Assembly: GCA_965204775.1 (NCBI GenBank)
Contig: CBDBFH010000022.1
Location: 62,001 to 126,000, forward strand
Origin: CBDBFH01 sp965204775
Lineage (GTDB): Bacteria > Pseudomonadota > Alphaproteobacteria > JAPOUT01 > G958296285
Length of the DNA: 64,000 nt
Direction of reading: 5' to 3'
This document shows, piece by piece, positions 1-8,351 of the stretch. The stretch's first letter is position 1. The number at the start of each line of letters is the position of its first letter. A model generated the notes under the pieces. It was not told the origin of the DNA. It made no database searches and saw nothing but the letters and a program-made list of their open reading frames with translations. The position numbers and the translations under genes are program-made.

Positions 1-944
1 CCCAGACAGACCAGCGCAACCATTCGCCCCCGCCGGTCGGCATAGAAAAGCGCAAACGCCGCCCCCAGCAGAGTCATCGCACACAGGAAAAAGGGCCGCG
101 CCGCCAGCTCATAAAAATGCAGACGGTGCGCCGCCGCCGAAAACCCCGCCGCCCTCGCCAGCTCAATGAAGCGGGGCAATTCCCAAAAGGAAATCGTGAC
201 CGGCAGGGCAAAACTTTGCCGAACCCGGCGCAGGGTCAGCGTGGTCGGATGGCGGTGGGCGGCGGCGAAGCGGCCCAACGCGTCGGGCGAGGAAATCCAG
301 ACATTCCTCAAATCCCAATAGCCCTCTTCGAGGACGGCCCGCTCGGCATCAAGGCGTCCGGTGAGCAGGTCGCCGGGCTCGTAGACAAAGAAGGTGACGT
401 CATAGAGTTCGCGGCCCTGATCCGCCGCCCGCAGCGCATGAATGACCGAAGGCGCCTGCGCGCCGGGCTGGCGCAGCCACAGTCCGGTGTCGGAAAAGGC
501 CAGCAGGCTGGTCCGCCCCTTCAGATGCCGCGCTTCCAGCGCCTCAAACCGCGCCGAAAATTGCGCAGAGACCGGATTCAACACCCCCGTCGCAATCACG
601 CCGGACAGAAAGGCAATCAACAGCGCCGGAATCAAAAACAGGCGCGCCGGCAGGCCGCTCGTCCGGGCGACAATCAGCTCCCGGCTTCGGGTCAGCGCAA
701 GAAAACAAAACAGCCCCCCCAACAGAAAGGCGAAGGGCAGCACGGCTTCGATCACGCCGGGAGTCTGAAGCAGGGCCATCTCAGCCGTCCGGCTGAAGGG
801 AACCGGATCCTTGCCGGCCAGGCGGCGAAGGAGTTCGGCAAGATTGGCGAAAAAAATAATCGCAAAGCAGGCCGCCAGAACCGCGGCAATATGCAGAACA
901 AAGCGCCTGGCAATGTAAAAGAACAGTGTGCGGAAATGCGGCAT
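1..944 (-). CDS. lptG: LPS export permease LptG (partial, C-terminus outside window)
   Basis: Inner-membrane permease of the LptB2FG ABC transporter that extracts lipopolysaccharide and passes it to the Lpt bridge. The reading frame starts at an ATG whose A is shared with the TAA stop of lptF (TAATG), and it runs open off the window edge, giving about 314 residues of a family usually near 360. The N-terminus (MPHFRTLFFYIARRF) leads into a hydrophobic helix at about residues 16-36. Two more helices follow at about 63-82 and 98-118, then the soluble periplasmic domain, and the first C-terminal helix is just entered near the edge. Position behind lptF and the permease topology support the call. 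Confidence 0.9.
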   Translation of the reverse strand, partial: MPHFRTLFFYIARRFVLHIAAVLAACFAIIFFANLAELLRRLAGKDPVPFSRTAEMALLQTPGVIEAVLPFAFLLGGLFCFLALTRSRELIVARTSGLPARLFLIPALLIAFLSGVIATGVLNPVSAQFSARFEALEARHLKGRTSLLAFSDTGLWLRQPGAQAPSVIHALRAADQGRELYDVTFFVYEPGDLLTGRLDAERAVLEEGYWDLRNVWISSPDALGRFAAAHRHPTTLTLRRVRQSFALPVTISFWELPRFIELARAAGFSAAAHRLHFYELAARPFFLCAMTLLGAAFALFYADRRGRMVALVCL

Positions 945-2158
945 TATTCGGCTGCCGGCCTGACAAAGAACAGACGCCGCCAGTCAGGCCCCGCCGCCGG
1001 CGCGCGGGAAATCGCCAGGGCGGCCAGCAGACATGCGCCAAGCGGAAGAATGTAGAGCAAGGGCAGCGCCGCCGGGCTTCGCACCACCAGACTGGAGGCG
1101 ATGTAGCCCAGCAGGCGCAATCCGGCGGCGGCGGCGGCGGCGCGGGCAATGCGCAGGCCATAGCCGCGCCGGTTGATCTCCCCGGCCAGAAGGACGGCCA
1201 GCGCCAGCATCGCATAGGCCAGACAATAAAGCGGCGCGGCGGTCCGGTCATGGAAGAGCGCCAGACGCGCCCGGCGCTCCCCCGGCGAAAGACCCGCCCC
1301 GTCCCTCAGCAACTCGCCGGGATACAACTCCCGGCGGCGCAAATCCCCAATCCCCCGGTCCGGAATCAAGCGGGATATGTCATAGGAATATTTGTCAAAA
1401 GAAAGAAGCGTCAGGCCGCTGTTCCCGGAGGGTTCCTGCTCCGCGCCGGAGCGCCGCCGCTCGGTGGAGCGCCGCCGCTCGGCGGGGCGCCGCCGCTCGG
1501 CGGAGCGGTCGTAATGGTGAATCTGGCCGTTGAACATGACCAGACGCGCATCCGCGCCGCCGCCGTGAAGCAATGCGCCGGTCTCGGCGGCGTAGGTGAC
1601 CGGATTGTCCGGGTCGCGCCCGTCCTGAATCAAAATCCCGTGGATCGTGCCCTCAAAATCGTGACGGCGCACGAAAAGCGTCACCCCGGCGACCGGATTG
1701 GTGAAACTGCCCGCATTCAGCATCGCCGAGGTGATGATCTCGGTGCGCAGCTGAAACGTCTTCAGCCGCAGCGCATGCTGGCTCCAGGGCAGGCCGTAAA
1801 GATTGAGGATAAGGGTGAGAAAGGCCGTCCCGGCGGCGGTCAGCAGGATCGGGCGCATGAAGGCGGCCCGGCTCATCCCGGCGGCGAACATCACCGCCGC
1901 CTCGTTGTCGAAAAACAGCCGGTGCAGCGTGTAGAGCAGCGCGATAAACAGCGCCGGCGGAAGAATCAAAACCAGAATCGAGGGCGCCGTGTAGAGCAGC
2001 AATTGAACATAGATCGACAGACTCTGGCTGCTGACCCCGACCGAGTCGAGCAGGCGCAGCGCATACAGCAGCCAGACCAGGCCGAGCAAAATGGCGGCGC
2101 TCAGGGCGAAGGGCGGCGCAAGCTGGGAGAAGATGTAGCGGGACAGCTGGGTCATCAA
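944..2158 (-). CDS. lptF: LPS export permease LptF
   Basis: Partner of LptG in the LPS-extracting ABC transporter. It is 404 aa with three N-terminal membrane helices (about 13-35, 52-75, 100-122), a periplasmic jellyroll domain and three C-terminal helices (about 300-395), the usual YjgP/YjgQ architecture. The family sequence NEAAVMFAAGMSR, the cytoplasmic coupling region, sits near residues 84-96. Oddly, residues about 218-236 are an Arg-rich hexapeptide repeat ([SA/PA/ST]ERRR three times) encoded by an 18-bp tandem repeat and inserted just before the conserved LTLLSFDKYSYDIS strand. The gene diverges from pepA across 162 bases and overlaps lptG by one base. Confidence 0.93.
   Translation of the reverse strand: MMTQLSRYIFSQLAPPFALSAAILLGLVWLLYALRLLDSVGVSSQSLSIYVQLLLYTAPSILVLILPPALFIALLYTLHRLFFDNEAAVMFAAGMSRAAFMRPILLTAAGTAFLTLILNLYGLPWSQHALRLKTFQLRTEIITSAMLNAGSFTNPVAGVTLFVRRHDFEGTIHGILIQDGRDPDNPVTYAAETGALLHGGGADARLVMFNGQIHHYDRSAERRRPAERRRSTERRRSGAEQEPSGNSGLTLLSFDKYSYDISRLIPDRGIGDLRRRELYPGELLRDGAGLSPGERRARLALFHDRTAAPLYCLAYAMLALAVLLAGEINRRGYGLRIARAAAAAAGLRLLGYIASSLVVRSPAALPLLYILPLGACLLAALAISRAPAAGPDWRRLFFVRPAAE
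1451..1508. repeat. 18-bp tandem repeat inside lptF
   Basis: Three consecutive 18-bp units of the form GCGCCGCCGCTCGGYGGR occupy 1451-1468, 1469-1486 and 1487-1504, followed by the first bases of a fourth. On the lptF strand each unit encodes a hexapeptide ending ERRR, so any change in copy number keeps the frame. Confidence 0.9.
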
Positions 2159-2320
2159 AGGCGGGCGCGGCAGGAGAGGAAATCTCCCCCGGCAGATTTA
2201 CTCCATTTCCCCTCTTCAGGCAAAGCCGCCGGCGGGTTCCGATTTGCCAAAGGCAAACTTTCCGGTTATTGCCTGTGCGGGAGGCCCGGCGCGGCCTGAG
2301 GCGAGAGAGGAGATCCAGAC

Positions 2321-3829
2321 ATGCAGATTTCTTTTGGACCGGCGGCCATGCCCAAAACGGGCACCGTTGTCGTTCCGGCGCTGGACGGGGGCAAACTGCC
2401 CGGAGCCGCCGCCGCGCTCGACCGGCAGACCGGCGGCCTCCTCAAGCGGGCCATGCGCACCGCCGCCGCCACCGGAAAAAACGGAAGTTTCGTCGAACTC
2501 CTCGCCCCCGCCGCAACCAGACTCGAGCGGATTCTCATCGCCGGGCTGGGCAAACCCGCAGACCGCACCCTGCATGATTTCGAAAATCTGGGCGGGCGGC
2601 TGGTCAAGCGCCTCGCCGCCGCATCCCCAAAGCGCGTGACCGTCCTGCTTGACGCCATCCCCGGCCTCAAGCCGGAGCCCGCCGAAATCTGCGCCCATGC
2701 CGCCTTCGGCGCAACCCTGGGCGGCTACCGCTTCGACAAATACCTGACCCGAAAATCGGCCGGGATCAGAAAAAAAGAAATCGGCGCGCTCGTCCTCGCC
2801 ACCAGACAAAAGCAGGCCGCCGCCCGCGCCTTCAAGGCCCTCGACGCCCTCGCCGCCGGAGTCACACTCGCCCGCGACCTCGTCCACGAACCCCCCAACG
2901 TCCTCTATCCCGAAGCCTTCGCCGCCGAAGTCAAAAAACTCGCCCGGCTGGGCGTCAAGGTCGAAATCCTCAACGAGCCCCAAATGAAGCGGCTGGGCAT
3001 GAACGCCCTGCTCGGCGTCGGACAGGGCAGCCGCCGCGAAAGCCGCCTCGCCGTCATGCGCTGGCAGGGCGGCGGCAAAAACGACCCGACCGCCGCCTTC
3101 GTCGGAAAGGGCGTCTGCTTCGACACCGGCGGAATCTCCCTCAAACCCCCACCCAATATGGACGCCATGAAGGCCGATATGGGCGGCGCCGCATGTGTCA
3201 CCGGACTGTTCAGCGCCCTCGCCCGGCGCAAGGCCCGCGTCAATGCCGCCGGCGTCATCGGCCTCGTCGAAAACATGCCCGGCGGCAACGCCCAGCGCCC
3301 CGGCGACATCGTCACCTCCATGTCGGGCCAGACCATCGAAATCCTCAACACCGACGCCGAAGGCCGCCTCGTCCTCGCCGACGCCCTCTGCTACGCACAG
3401 ACCAAATTCAAGCCCGCCGTCCTCATCGACCTCGCCACCCTCACCGGCGCAATCCTGATCGCGCTGGGCCAGGAATATGCCGGCCTCTTCTCCAATGACG
3501 ACACCCTCGCCCAGCGCCTCGCCGGCGCCGGCGAAGCCGAAGGCGAGCGCGTCTGGCGCCTCCCCATGGCCAAAAACTATGACGAAATGATCGATTCCAA
3601 AAACGCCGACGTCAAAAATATCGGCGGCGGGCGAAATGCCGGATCCATCACCGCAGCGCAATTCCTCAAGCGCTTCGTGACCGGAACGCATTGGGCACAT
3701 ATCGACATCGCCGGAACCGCCATGGCAACCTCCCCAACCCCGCTCTCGCCGGGATGGGCTTCCGGCTTCGGCGTCCGCCTGCTCAACCGCTTCCTGATCG
3801 ACAATTACGAAAAGCCCGCCCGCCGATGA
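2321..3829 (+). CDS. pepA: Leucyl aminopeptidase (M17)
   Basis: Cytosolic di-zinc aminopeptidase that removes N-terminal residues from peptides. It is 502 aa, typical for M17. The family signature NTDAEGRL lies at residues 343-350, and the metal-binding region around GKGVCFDTGGISLKP (about residues 263-277) and MKADMGGAA is intact. The C-terminal catalytic domain is fully colinear with the family through WAHIDIAGTA. The start (MQISFGPAA) follows a GAGAGGAGA ribosome-binding stretch. Its TGA stop overlaps the ATG of holC (ATGA), so the two are translationally coupled. Codon use is strongly C-ending, as in other plus-strand genes here. Confidence 0.96.
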   Translation: MQISFGPAAMPKTGTVVVPALDGGKLPGAAAALDRQTGGLLKRAMRTAAATGKNGSFVELLAPAATRLERILIAGLGKPADRTLHDFENLGGRLVKRLAAASPKRVTVLLDAIPGLKPEPAEICAHAAFGATLGGYRFDKYLTRKSAGIRKKEIGALVLATRQKQAAARAFKALDALAAGVTLARDLVHEPPNVLYPEAFAAEVKKLARLGVKVEILNEPQMKRLGMNALLGVGQGSRRESRLAVMRWQGGGKNDPTAAFVGKGVCFDTGGISLKPPPNMDAMKADMGGAACVTGLFSALARRKARVNAAGVIGLVENMPGGNAQRPGDIVTSMSGQTIEILNTDAEGRLVLADALCYAQTKFKPAVLIDLATLTGAILIALGQEYAGLFSNDDTLAQRLAGAGEAEGERVWRLPMAKNYDEMIDSKNADVKNIGGGRNAGSITAAQFLKRFVTGTHWAHIDIAGTAMATSPTPLSPGWASGFGVRLLNRFLIDNYEKPARR

Positions 3830-4275
3830 CGCCCCCGGTTTCGATCTATCGCCTGGGCCGCTCGCCGCTCGACGCCGTCCTGCCTGTCCTGCTCCAGAAA
3901 AGTCTGGAGCAGGGCATGCGCGCCGTCGTCCGCGCCGCCCCGGAGATGGTCGCCGCCCTCAACCGGATGCTCTGGACGTGGCGCGACGACAGTTTCCTGC
4001 CCCACGGCAGCCGCGAAGACGGCCCGCCGGGCCAACAGCCCGTCTATCTGACCGGCGGCGGCGAAAACCCGAATGACGCCGAACTGCTCGTCATTCTCGA
4101 TGGGGCCGAGGCGGTCTCACTGGACAACTGCCGCCGCTGCCTTTACCTGTTCGACGGCGGCGACCCGGAAGCCGCGCCCCGCGCCGACGCCCTGCAGCGC
4201 GACTGGCAGGCGCAGGGCGCACAGATCACCCGCTGGCAGCAGGACGACTCCGGAAACTGGAAACAGGCGCAGTGA
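3826..4275 (+). CDS. holC: DNA polymerase III chi subunit
   Basis: Clamp-loader accessory subunit that bridges the replisome and SSB. It is 149 aa, starting at the ATG that overlaps the pepA stop. It has the HolC layout: an N-terminal IYRLGRSPLDAVLPVLLQKSLEQG segment (residues 6-29), the conserved LWTW/DDSFLPHG segment at about 46-57, and an ELLVIL strand followed by RCLYLFDGGD in the second half. The pepA-holC-ndk order is common in alphaproteobacteria. ndk begins 3 bases after this stop. The chi family diverges strongly in sequence, so the call leans on this pattern plus context. Confidence 0.88.
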   Translation: MTPPVSIYRLGRSPLDAVLPVLLQKSLEQGMRAVVRAAPEMVAALNRMLWTWRDDSFLPHGSREDGPPGQQPVYLTGGGENPNDAELLVILDGAEAVSLDNCRRCLYLFDGGDPEAAPRADALQRDWQAQGAQITRWQQDDSGNWKQAQ

Positions 4276-4278
4276 CCT

Positions 4279-4701
4279 ATGGCGGTCGAACGCACCCTCT
4301 CAATCATCAAACCCGACGCCACCAGGCGCAACATCACCGGGCAAATCATCACCTGTCTGGAAGAGGCCGGCCTGCGCATCGTCGCCCAGAAGCGCCTCGT
4401 GCTGAGCCGGGAGCAGGCCGAAAACTTTTATGCCGTCCATAAGGAGCGCCCCTTCTTCCGCGATCTGGTCGCCTATATGACGTCGGGGCCGGTGGTCGTT
4501 CAGGTGCTCGAAGGCGCCGGAGCCGTCGCCCGCAACCGCAAACTGATGGGGGCGACCGATCCGGCCAGCGCCGAGGCCGGAACCATCCGCGCCCGCTTCG
4601 GCCAGTCCGTCGAGGCCAACGCCGTCCACGGCTCCGACAGCCCGCAGACCGCCCGGCAGGAAATCCGCTTCTTCTTCCGCCCCGGTGAGATTCCCGGCTA
4701 G
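4279..4701 (+). CDS. ndk: Nucleoside diphosphate kinase
   Basis: Transfers the gamma phosphate of NTPs to NDPs through a phospho-histidine. It is 140 aa, the normal bacterial length. It begins ERTLSIIKPDA, and the catalytic histidine is H117 within NAVHGSD (residues 114-120). Substrate-site residues around RPFFRDL and GATDPASAEAGTIR are present. The stop TAG (4699-4701) overlaps the TAG stop of convergent purM on the other strand through a shared CTAG. Confidence 0.97.
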   Translation: MAVERTLSIIKPDATRRNITGQIITCLEEAGLRIVAQKRLVLSREQAENFYAVHKERPFFRDLVAYMTSGPVVVQVLEGAGAVARNRKLMGATDPASAEAGTIRARFGQSVEANAVHGSDSPQTARQEIRFFFRPGEIPG

Positions 4702-5783
4702 GCCGCTATTTGCGGAAAGCCCTCTATGTGAATGGCGGGCATCTCCGGCTCCCGCTCGCGCAAAACCCCGATCCGCGCGACCCGTTCGCCGGCTTTCTCC
4801 AGAATCTGCGCGACCCCCGCTCCGTCTTCCGGTGCGCAGATCACCGCCAGGCCGATCCCGCAATTAAAGACCCGGAACATCTCCTCGCGCGAGACGGAAC
4901 CGGCCTGCGCCAGCCAGCCGAAAATCCCCGGCATCGCAATGCGCGCCGCGTCAATATGCGCCGCCAGCCCCTGCGCCCCGATGGCGCGGGGAATATTGTC
5001 GGTCAGACCCCCTCCGGTGATATGCGCAACCCCCTTGATCCGCCCCGGCAGCGCCCGCAGCAGGGCCAGCACAGGCCGAACATAAATGCGGGTCGGGGCC
5101 AGCAATATCTCCGCCAGCGTCCGCGAGGCATCCGGCGGAAAAGGCGAGGCGAGCGTCAGACCCGCCTCGTCCATGATCTTGCGGACCAGCGCAAAGCCGT
5201 TGGAGTGAACGCCGTCCGAGGCCAGACCCAAAACCAGATCGCCGGGCGCGGCCAGCGCCCCCGGCAACAGCGCCCCGCGCTCGGCGGCCCCGACCGCAAA
5301 GCCCGCCAGATCATAAGCCCCTTCGGCATAAAGGCCGGGCATCGCGGCGGTCTCGCCGCCGATCAGCGCCGCCCCGCTCTCCTTGCAGGCCCGGCAAATC
5401 CCCTCCACAATCTCGCGCGCCCGGACGGGATCAAGCCGCTCCGAGGCCATGTAGTCCAGAAAAAAAAGCGGCTCCGCGCCTTGCGAAATCAAATCATTGA
5501 CGCACATCGCCACCAGATCATAGCCGGCAATGTCCAGCCGCCCGGCCTCGGCGGCCAGCATGATCTTGCTCCCGACCCCGTCCGCCGCAGCGACCAGAAC
5601 CGGATCACGAAACCCCGCCCGCGCCAGATCGAAAATCCCCCCGAAGCCACCCAGAATCGGCATCGCCCCGGGCCGGGCCGTCGCCGCCGCAAGTGGCGCA
5701 ATCACCGGAATCAGCGCATTCCCGGCGGTAATATCAACCCCGGCCCGCGCATAGGCCCCCCCTTCAGCGTCCGCTTTGCTCAT
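4698..5783 (-). CDS. purM: Phosphoribosylformylglycinamidine cyclo-ligase (AIR synthetase)
   Basis: Fifth step of purine synthesis, ATP-dependent closure of FGAM to AIR. It is 361 aa, starting MSKADAEGGAYARAGVDI with the family's N-terminal YxxAGVDI. The ATP/substrate regions VLVAADGVGSKIMLA, CVNDLISQGAEPLFFLDY and ALIGGETAAMPG follow in order, and GLASDGVHSNGF and HITGGGLTDNIPR are both present. The 3' end shares CTAG with ndk. It diverges from the DUF2066 gene across about 170 bases that must hold both promoters. Confidence 0.96.
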   Translation of the reverse strand: MSKADAEGGAYARAGVDITAGNALIPVIAPLAAATARPGAMPILGGFGGIFDLARAGFRDPVLVAAADGVGSKIMLAAEAGRLDIAGYDLVAMCVNDLISQGAEPLFFLDYMASERLDPVRAREIVEGICRACKESGAALIGGETAAMPGLYAEGAYDLAGFAVGAAERGALLPGALAAPGDLVLGLASDGVHSNGFALVRKIMDEAGLTLASPFPPDASRTLAEILLAPTRIYVRPVLALLRALPGRIKGVAHITGGGLTDNIPRAIGAQGLAAHIDAARIAMPGIFGWLAQAGSVSREEMFRVFNCGIGLAVICAPEDGAGVAQILEKAGERVARIGVLREREPEMPAIHIEGFPQIAA

Positions 5784-5953
5784 CGGCAGACTCCTGATCC
5801 CTCCAAATCTCAGTCGAATCAGCCCCTCATCATCTCATAATAAATTCCGGCAAGCACCCCGCGCTTGCAGGCAAACGGGAAGTCGGGCACTCTGCCCCGC
5901 CTCCGGAGCGCCTGCCGGGGGAGGAAAGGGAAGGGAAACGGGAGGGGAAAATT

Positions 5954-7045
5954 GTGATTCGCCTGTTCGCGCTTCTCGCCGCCGTCTTGATCTTCGCCCC
6001 GCCCGCCCGCGCGCAGGGCGACCTCTATGTCGTGCGCGATGTGCCGATAGAAGCCGCCGCCCGCTCGGCGGCGCAGGCCAGATCACGCGCGCTGGGCGAG
6101 GGCCATGTCCGCGCCCTGCGCCGCCTCCTGCGCCGTCTGACCCTGCCCGAAGACCATCACCGCCTGCCCGGTCTCGCCGCCCGCCCCGCCCGCGCCCTGG
6201 CCGTCAGCTTCGAGCCCGCCCGCGAAAAAACCAGCCGCACCCGCTACATCGCCCGCCTCTCGGTGCGCTTCTCCCCCCGCAAAGTGCGCGCCCTCCTGCG
6301 CCAGCGCGCCATCGCCTATAGCGATGTGCAGGCGCGCGCCGCCCTGCTCATCCCCCTCTATCAGGCCCCGCCCGATCCCCCCGTCCTCTGGGAAAACCCC
6401 AATCCCTGGCGCGCCGCGTGGAGCGAGCGCGACCTCGAAAATATCCCCACCCCCCTCGTCCTGCCGGTCGGCGATGTCACCGATATCGTCGCGCTGCCCG
6501 CCCGCAATGCCGCTCGCCTCGACCGCGGCGGCCTCCTCGCCCTCGCCCAGAGGCAGGGACTGGATTACGTCCTCCTCGCCCGCGCCCGATATGAGGGCGG
6601 CGGGGCCATGGGCGTCGAGATCACCCCCCTCTTCGCCGCCGATGACAGCCCCGCCGCCCCTCTCGCCTTCGTCGTCACCGGCCCCGACGACCCCCAGGCC
6701 CTCGCCCGCAAGGCCGCCGCAACCGTCTTGCGCCTCGCCGCCGACAGCTGGAAGCGCCGCATGCTCATCCAGCATGAGGAAACCATGCGCGGCCTCGTCG
6801 AAATCCGCTTCGCCTCCTTCGCCGAGTGGCGCGCCATCCGCGAGAGGCTGAACCGCGTCCCCATCCTCGAAGCCCAGGAACTGCACGCTTTGGGCAGCCG
6901 GCAGGCCCTCCTCGAAATCGCCTTTCGCGGCAGGCCCGAAGTCTTCGCCCTCGCCCTCGCCCAGCACGGAATCGCCTTCTCCGCACAGGCCGAAGACCCC
7001 ACGCCAGACAGGCAGAACACATGGACGATGCAACTGCAAAAATAA
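5954..7045 (+). CDS. DUF2066 domain-containing exported protein
   Basis: Protein of 363 aa starting at a GTG that follows a GGGAGGGGAAAA ribosome-binding stretch. Residues 1-20 form a signal peptide ending ARAQ, so it is probably periplasmic. After the signal, residues about 25-120 (VVRDVPIEAAARSAAQARSRAL) match the DUF2066 pattern. A gene of this type between purM and a CDP-alcohol phosphotransferase plus an HdaA-like gene is a recurrent alphaproteobacterial arrangement. Function is unknown. The 3' end overlaps the next gene by 25 bases, which implies co-translation. Confidence 0.8.
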   Translation: MIRLFALLAAVLIFAPPARAQGDLYVVRDVPIEAAARSAAQARSRALGEGHVRALRRLLRRLTLPEDHHRLPGLAARPARALAVSFEPAREKTSRTRYIARLSVRFSPRKVRALLRQRAIAYSDVQARAALLIPLYQAPPDPPVLWENPNPWRAAWSERDLENIPTPLVLPVGDVTDIVALPARNAARLDRGGLLALAQRQGLDYVLLARARYEGGGAMGVEITPLFAADDSPAAPLAFVVTGPDDPQALARKAAATVLRLAADSWKRRMLIQHEETMRGLVEIRFASFAEWRAIRERLNRVPILEAQELHALGSRQALLEIAFRGRPEVFALALAQHGIAFSAQAEDPTPDRQNTWTMQLQK

Positions 7046-7677
7046 GATCTGCCAACCGCGCCGCCCGGACCCAAAAGGCCCTGAAAGAGGCCGTGGTCAC
7101 CCTGCCCAACGCCATCTCGCTGACCCGCCTCCTGCTCGCCCCCGTGATCATCTGGCTGATCACCGCCGGAGCGGACGTACTGGCCTTCGTCCTGTTCCTC
7201 GCCGCCATGATCGGCGACGCCCTCGATGGCTTCCTCGCCCGCCGCCTCGGCGTCGAAACCCATATCGGCGCATATCTCGACCCCGTCGCCGACAAGGTTC
7301 TCGTCGTCAGCCTCTATACGACCTTGACCCTCGCCGGACCGATCCCGGCCTGGCTGGCAATCGCCGTCATCAGCCGCGATCTCCTCTTCGTCGGCGGCGT
7401 CATGCTCACCTGGATCGCTCTGGGACGCTGGTGGTTTCCGCCTTTGTGGATCGGCAAAATCGCAACCTTCTCCCAATTGAGCCTGATCGTCATCGTTCTG
7501 GGCCTGCCCCTGCTGGCCGCAGGCGGACCGGTCTTCGAGGAGGCCGGGCAGGCCGCCATGATTGCCGGAATCTATGCCGCCGGAATCCTGACCCTCCTCT
7601 CCGGGGGCGCATATGCCGCGCGCTGGCTGGTGCGCGTCGCCAATTGGGAAAAAACCGCCGCACCCCGCGAGCCGTGA
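7021..7677 (+). CDS. CDP-alcohol phosphatidyltransferase family protein
   Basis: Integral membrane enzyme of 218 aa that transfers a phosphatidyl group from CDP-diacylglycerol to an alcohol acceptor. The diagnostic motif D-x2-D-G-x2-A-R-x8-G-x3-D-x3-D is complete (DALDGFLARR ... GAYLDPVAD, about residues 67-91). About six hydrophobic helices are visible. The start chosen is the ATG at 7021 (MDDATAKIRSAN), inside the 3' end of the DUF2066 gene, because the conserved region (LPNAISLTRLLL) begins about 27 residues later. The acceptor (glycerol phosphate, as in PgsA, or another) cannot be decided from sequence alone. The stop overlaps the next start (GTGA). Confidence 0.88.
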   Translation: MDDATAKIRSANRAARTQKALKEAVVTLPNAISLTRLLLAPVIIWLITAGADVLAFVLFLAAMIGDALDGFLARRLGVETHIGAYLDPVADKVLVVSLYTTLTLAGPIPAWLAIAVISRDLLFVGGVMLTWIALGRWWFPPLWIGKIATFSQLSLIVIVLGLPLLAAGGPVFEEAGQAAMIAGIYAAGILTLLSGGAYAARWLVRVANWEKTAAPREP

Positions 7678-8351
7678 GAGTGGTGAAAGACAGGCAGCTG
7701 GCCATCCCCTTGCCCCACCGTCCGGCCTGGGGCCGGGAAGATTTCCTCGCCACCCCCGCCAATCGCGCCGCTATGGATATGATCGAGCGCTGGCCCGGCT
7801 GGCCCGGCCCGGTCTTGATCCTCACCGGTCCACCGGGCAGCGGCAAGACGCATCTCGCCCAAATCTGGCGCGCCGCCGCCCGCGCCGCGCCGTTCCCGCC
7901 GCCCGGCGGCGATCCCCTCCGGGGGCGGCCCTGTCTGTTCGACAACGCCGACCGCATCCAAAAGTCCGATCAGCAAACCCTCCTGCATCTCATCAACCAT
8001 GTGCAGGAAAACCGCAGCAGCCTGCTCCTGACGGGCCGCCGCCCGCCCGGCCATTGGCCTCTGGACTTGCCTGATCTGCGCTCCCGGATCCGGGCGCTGC
8101 CGGTCGTCTCTTTGCCCCCGCCCGACGATGATCTGATCACCGCGCTCCTCGTCAAACTCTTTGCCGACCGCCAACTCGCCCCCGCTCCGGCGGTGATCGC
8201 TTACCTCGCCGCCCGGATGGAGCGCTCCGCCGCCCGCGCCCGCGAACTGGTCGCCGCCCTCGACCACGCCGCGCTGGCCCGCGGCGCGCCGGTCACCATC
8301 CCTCTCGCCCGCAAAATCCTCGACCGGAGCGGAGGCCCCCTCAACGCGTGA
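7674..8351 (+). CDS. hdaA: HdaA-like DnaA-related ATPase
   Basis: Short DnaA-like AAA+ protein. In alphaproteobacteria HdaA stimulates hydrolysis of DnaA-ATP after initiation, together with the sliding clamp. The 225 aa start at a GTG overlapping the previous stop. An N-terminal QLAIPLPHRPAWGREDFL segment (residues 8-25) resembles the clamp-binding and 'FxV' region of Hda proteins. Walker A is GPPGSGKT (52-59) and the Walker B-like segment is CLFDNAD. There is no DNA-binding DnaA domain IV, which separates it from DnaA. The 3' end overlaps convergent rnd by 11 bases. Confidence 0.82.
   Translation: MRVVKDRQLAIPLPHRPAWGREDFLATPANRAAMDMIERWPGWPGPVLILTGPPGSGKTHLAQIWRAAARAAPFPPPGGDPLRGRPCLFDNADRIQKSDQQTLLHLINHVQENRSSLLLTGRRPPGHWPLDLPDLRSRIRALPVVSLPPPDDDLITALLVKLFADRQLAPAPAVIAYLAARMERSAARARELVAALDHAALARGAPVTIPLARKILDRSGGPLNA

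Noticed and set aside
117..1055. Long plus-strand ORFs over lptG/lptF (for example 117-1055 and 926-2299)
   Set aside because: They are Arg/Gln/Pro-rich shadows opposite the real permease genes and show no family features.
1451..1508. CRISPR-like repeats
   Set aside because: The units are contiguous, without spacers, and in frame within lptF; the same applies to the repeat in mrp.
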